A DNA stretch of 64,000 bases from Paenibacillus yonginensis (GTDB lineage: Bacteria > Bacillota > Bacilli > Paenibacillales > Paenibacillaceae): assembly GCF_001685395.1 (NCBI RefSeq), contig NZ_CP014167.1:2113501-2177500 (forward strand), written 5' to 3'. The notes beneath the pieces were generated by a model, which did not search any database, was not told the origin of the DNA, and was given only the letters and a program-made list of their open reading frames with translations. Every line of letters starts with the position of its first letter. The first letter of the stretch is position 1. Both the position numbers and the translations under genes were made by a program. Shown piece after piece: positions 61,179 to 64,000 of the stretch.

Positions 61179-61843
61179 TGTTTAGTTCCTCCTTTCACTT
61201 TGAGCACGCGAGTTATAAGAGTCAGTCCAGCATACATAGCATATCCTAGACCGATTTTCGCTATGCAGTCCATTTGCGTTGTAAAGTGCGGACTCGATCC
61301 AAACCCAGGGGTGACCTGAAGTTCAGGTGGTTTTTTCATGTGCACCCGGAAGGAAAGTCCGCCGACGATAAAGTTTTTTACACTCCAAAGCAGACCGCTG
61401 GCCACCGCCGTATGATCGGCTTCCTTCATCGCGAAGTCGGTCGTCCACGCCAGCTGGGTGACCTCCAGGTGTTTAAGGGTTGCTTCCGTCCATACTTTTA
61501 AGCCCTCGGTTGCATGCAGGATCTGCTTATAAATTTCTTTCCATTGCTGCACCTTCTCTTTGTCGATATGCTGAGCATCTTCCTTATAATTCGACATGAC
61601 CGGCGACTGGCTGTCCATAGCCGTCTCGACTTTGAAGCCTTGTTTGAAATTATCAAAAACAATGCGCGGCACCTCGTAATGAAGATTCACCATACCGAAC
61701 AAAGCTTTCATATCCGCCGTAATTTGCTCATCCTTGTTCTGTTTGCTGGCATGAACCCTAATAGTAACTTTTGACAACAGGACAACCAAAAGCAGCAGAA
61801 CTACCGCCAATGCCAGCAGCCCCGTCCATATCCAAGTCCACAT
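61151..61843 (-). CDS. ytfI: YtfI-like DUF2953 membrane protein
   Basis: A 230-residue protein with one N-terminal transmembrane helix (TGLLALAVVLLLLVVLLSK), then a charged, probably soluble domain of DUF2953 type. The ATG at 61843 follows GGAGGATGG and is preferred to the longer frame. It pairs with ytfJ as in B. subtilis, though there the pair lies elsewhere in the genome. Confidence 0.75.
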   Translation of the reverse strand: MWTWIWTGLLALAVVLLLLVVLLSKVTIRVHASKQNKDEQITADMKALFGMVNLHYEVPRIVFDNFKQGFKVETAMDSQSPVMSNYKEDAQHIDKEKVQQWKEIYKQILHATEGLKVWTEATLKHLEVTQLAWTTDFAMKEADHTAVASGLLWSVKNFIVGGLSFRVHMKKPPELQVTPGFGSSPHFTTQMDCIAKIGLGYAMYAGLTLITRVLKVKGGTKQWLNILFKA

Positions 61844-61944
61844 GTTCCATCCTCCGTCCAAGTGAAAATCCATTTTCTAGTATGCCTGACCGGCTAACAT
61901 ATCATTCCTGCTCCTTAAGCGCCGTCTACACCGGATGCCGATAA

Positions 61945-61985
61945 CAAAAAAAAACGGACGACAAGGAATCCCTTGTCGCCCGTCG
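61945..61985 (-). terminator. scpB terminator
   Basis: GACGGGCGACAAGG pairs with CCTTGTCGTCCGT, followed by a long U-run on the minus strand. Confidence 0.87.
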
Positions 61986-62000
61986 GGCTTCTAAATTCAA

Positions 62001-62600
62001 TTAATCTACATCGTCAATCGTTAGCTGCTCGCCGCGGATACGGTCAAATAAATCTTGGGTTTCGCCTTCCAACGATTCGACGTCCGCAAACTGTTCAGGA
62101 TCCGGCAGATCCTTCAGGCTAGCCAGTCCAAAATAATCGAGAAAAGCTTTGGTCGTTCCATATAAAATAGGACGTCCGATCGCCTCTGCTCTGCCGACTT
62201 CTTCAATCAGATCTTTATTGACCAGCGTGTGAATAGCCCTTTCCGCTTTAACGCCGCGGATCTCCTCAATTTCAATCCGGGTAATCGGCTGACGGTAGGC
62301 AATGATGGACAAGGTCTCCAAAGCCGCCTGCGATAAAGAGGATCTGGATGGCGAATACGCCAGCTTCTCAAAATAAGGGGCATGCTCCTTGAGCGTAGCC
62401 ATCTGAAAATGTCCGGCGATCTCCAGCAGCTGCAGGCCCCGCCCTTCCTTGGACATATCCTTTTGGAGCTCGGCCAGCACATCTTTAATCATTTCAGGCC
62501 GCTGATCCAGCACCTCGCATAGTTGTTTCACAGTCAGCCCTTCCTCACCGGCCAGGAAGAGCATCCCTTCAATAATCGATTTCAACTTCAGAAAATCCAT
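62001..62600 (-). CDS. scpB: ScpB, segregation and condensation protein B
   Basis: Winged-helix kite subunit of the SMC complex, 199 residues; LKSIIEGMLFLAGEEGLTVK and LSIIAYRQPITRIEIEEIRG are conserved. It overlaps scpA by 32 bp. The complex organises and segregates the chromosome. Confidence 0.95.
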   Translation of the reverse strand: MDFLKLKSIIEGMLFLAGEEGLTVKQLCEVLDQRPEMIKDVLAELQKDMSKEGRGLQLLEIAGHFQMATLKEHAPYFEKLAYSPSRSSLSQAALETLSIIAYRQPITRIEIEEIRGVKAERAIHTLVNKDLIEEVGRAEAIGRPILYGTTKAFLDYFGLASLKDLPDPEQFADVESLEGETQDLFDRIRGEQLTIDDVD

Positions 62601-63363
62601 TACCGGCTTGTTCCCCTTTCCACTCCATCACAATGTCATCAAACAAATGGTTCTGGTAACACAAAATAAGTTTCATCTTCATTAATTCCAGAATAGCCAG
62701 GAACGTCACCACTATCTCATGACGGGACATCTCCTCATCCAGCAGCTTGGAGAACAACACCCGCCCTCCGCGTCCTGTCAGCTCGAGCACACTCACTACT
62801 TCCTTGATCCGGTCCTTTACGGAAATCTCGTCCCGCTGAATTCGGGCCACCGTATTCCGTTTGACAGCCTTGCGCAGCGCTTTATGGAAGACCGTGATCA
62901 GATCGGAAACATGCAGCCCTTCTACCGGATTCTCAGCCGCTTCAGGCATAAATGGCGTCAGATCTTCAGGCTCCTTGGAGAAAATCAGGCTGCGTTCCCA
63001 CTCCTTGTCATGCAGAAGCTCGGCAATGCCCTTGAATTTGCGGTACTCGATCAGCCTGCGGATCAGCTCTTCTTCCGGGTTCTCATCCTCTTGATCGTAC
63101 AAATCATATTCGTCTTCCCATTCGATGACAGGAGGTTTAGGGAGAAGCTTCTTGCTTTTTATCGACAGCAGGGTTGCCGCCATCACCAGAAATTCGCTCG
63201 TAATTTCCAGCTCCAGCTCCTGCATGGAATGCAAGTAATCCATATATTGGTCCGTAATTTCGCTAATGGAGATATCTTCGATTTCAATCTCCGCTTTGTC
63301 AATCAAGTGAAGCAGCAGATCCAGGGGACCTTCAAAGGTCTCCAGCTTGTAAAGTACCGTCAC
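62569..63363 (-). CDS. scpA: ScpA, segregation and condensation protein A
   Basis: Kleisin subunit of the SMC complex, 264 residues. It begins VLYKLETFEGPLDLLLHLID and has FLVMAATLLSIKSKKLLP. The GTG at 63363 is used, as it puts GGTGG 8 nt upstream and matches homologue length; a GTG five codons earlier is possible. Confidence 0.93.
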   Translation of the reverse strand: MTVLYKLETFEGPLDLLLHLIDKAEIEIEDISISEITDQYMDYLHSMQELELEITSEFLVMAATLLSIKSKKLLPKPPVIEWEDEYDLYDQEDENPEEELIRRLIEYRKFKGIAELLHDKEWERSLIFSKEPEDLTPFMPEAAENPVEGLHVSDLITVFHKALRKAVKRNTVARIQRDEISVKDRIKEVVSVLELTGRGGRVLFSKLLDEEMSRHEIVVTFLAILELMKMKLILCYQNHLFDDIVMEWKGEQAGNGFSEVEIDY

Positions 63364-63389
63364 TCTATGATCCACCACCCGTACAAAAG

Positions 63390-63425
63390 AAAATGTAGCA
63401 CCTTCCGTAGAAAGGCACTACATTA
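63390..63425 (-). terminator. ribH terminator
   Basis: AATGTAG pairs with CTACATT with an inner CCTTT/AAAGG helix, then T residues on the minus strand. Confidence 0.78.
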
Positions 63426-63433
63426 AATAAGCA

Positions 63434-63901
63434 CTATTTTAGCTGATTCGTCAAGTTTGCCATTTCAATTGCCGCTACTGCAGCATCCCAGCCTTTGTTG
63501 CCGGCTTTGGTTCCGGCCCGTTCTACGGCCTGTTCGATGTTCTCGGTCGTGAGCACCCCAAAGATCACCGGAAGCCCCGTTTTGAGACTAATCGCCGCTA
63601 CGCCCTTCGCCACCTCGTTGCAGACATAATCGTAATGGCTGGTAGAACCGCGGATGACCGTGCCTAGTGTGATTACCGCATCGTATTTGCCGCTTTCCGC
63701 CAGCTTCTGCGCGGCCAAAGGGATTTCAAACGCTCCCGGCACCCAGGCGACATCCACCTCTTCGTCTTTGACGCCGTGGCGTTTCAACGCGTCCAGCGCT
63801 CCACCCAGCAGCTTGCTTGTAATAAACTCGTTGAAACGGCCCACCACAATCGCGTATTTCAGTCCGGACGATACCAGATGACCTTCAAAAATTTGTCCCA
63901 T
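63434..63901 (-). CDS. ribH: RibH, 6,7-dimethyl-8-ribityllumazine synthase
   Basis: Penultimate riboflavin step, 155 residues. [40 protein letters not shown] and [20 protein letters not shown] are conserved, with the catalytic histidine in the last. It is the last gene of a rib operon that enters from the right edge. Confidence 0.96.
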   Translation of the reverse strand: MGQIFEGHLVSSGLKYAIVVGRFNEFITSKLLGGALDALKRHGVKDEEVDVAWVPGAFEIPLAAQKLAESGKYDAVITLGTVIRGSTSHYDYVCNEVAKGVAAISLKTGLPVIFGVLTTENIEQAVERAGTKAGNKGWDAAVAAIEMANLTNQLK

Positions 63902-63939
63902 AAAAGGTTACCTCCATCAAATTTGTATTTTTATTTTTC

Positions 63940-64000
63940 TTACCGGTCCAATTCATTTTGCTCGAGGTCATCCCATTTCTTGACCTCATCGAACACCAGC
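63940..64000 (-). CDS. 3' end of an upstream gene, possibly ribBA
   Basis: Twenty readable codons end in KKWDDLEQNELDR and a TAA at 63942-63940, 38 bp before ribH. By rib gene order it should be ribBA, the bifunctional DHBP synthase/GTP cyclohydrolase II, but too little sequence is present to prove it. Confidence 0.45.
   Translation of the reverse strand, partial: LVFDEVKKWDDLEQNELDR

Noticed and set aside
1..64000. CRISPR arrays, IS elements, tRNA or rRNA genes
   Set aside because: No regularly spaced repeats, transposase motifs, or tRNA/rRNA-like stretches could be seen. The only tandem repeat is the two-copy element before serA.

Overview
The window looks like the chromosome of an endospore-forming, bacillithiol-making Firmicute, most likely Paenibacillus or a close relative (inference from gene content; no 16S is present). 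The evidence is spore genes (spoIVA, spmA/spmB, dacB, ypeB, ytfJ, spoVIF, ypjB), bshA/bshB1, TRAP, mecA and bacillithiol-type housekeeping clusters. Gene order follows the Bacillus subtilis region that runs from cca (papS) to the rib operon, with some genes lost and others inserted. No phage, IS element, CRISPR array, rRNA or tRNA was seen.

Layout: (1) 1-9.7 kb, minus strand: cca (cut by the left edge), bshA, bshB1, mgsA, dapB, a TPR protein, a MazG-type pyrophosphatase, then a plus-strand YitT-family gene, ypjB, ypjA, an IDEAL-domain protein and an unknown 381-residue protein. (2) 9.8-12.2 kb: a histidine phosphatase, an ECF sigma/anti-sigma pair, and an intergenic region carrying a consensus promoter plus terminator that looks like a small RNA gene of about 85 nt. 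(3) 12.2-24 kb: tyrA, hisC, trpABFCDE, aroH, aroB, aroC. The trpE leader has an array of GAG/UAG triplets and an overlapping antiterminator/terminator, the layout of TRAP attenuation. (4) 24.1-25.8 kb: an inserted TetR/short-chain dehydrogenase pair with three palindromic operators. (5) 25.9-33.7 kb: cheR, ndk, hepT, mqnA, ubiX, ubiA-type prenyltransferase, ubiE, hepS, a hypothetical protein, mtrB (TRAP) and hbs. Menaquinone here is built by the futalosine route. (6) 33.9-49.6 kb: spoIVA, ferredoxin, a nucleotidyltransferase-like gene, spoVIF, gpsA, plsY, der, rpsA-like, plsC, cmk, ypfB-like, ypfA-like, ypeB, a zinc-ribbon microprotein, prsW, mecA and membrane-associated genes. (7) 49.7-54.9 kb, plus strand: serA behind a T-box and a 57-bp tandem duplication, then an ArsR repressor and a four-domain sulfur-transfer fusion protein. 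(8) 55-64 kb, minus strand: resE, resD, rluB, spmB, spmA, dacB, ytfJ, ytfI, scpB, scpA, ribH and the last codons of an upstream gene.

How the genes work together: chorismate made by AroB/AroC feeds AroH/TyrA/HisC, TrpE-A and MqnA. HepS/HepT supply the polyprenyl tail for menaquinone, and TRAP (mtrB) closes a tryptophan feedback loop on the trp leader 12 kb away. The most noteworthy items are the candidate small RNA at 12032-12118, the trp leader with a 32-codon upstream ORF, the duplicated element in the serA leader, and the ArsR-controlled CoA-disulfide-reductase/rhodanese/TusA/DsrE fusion. All functions are assigned by reading motifs and gene order; no database search was run.
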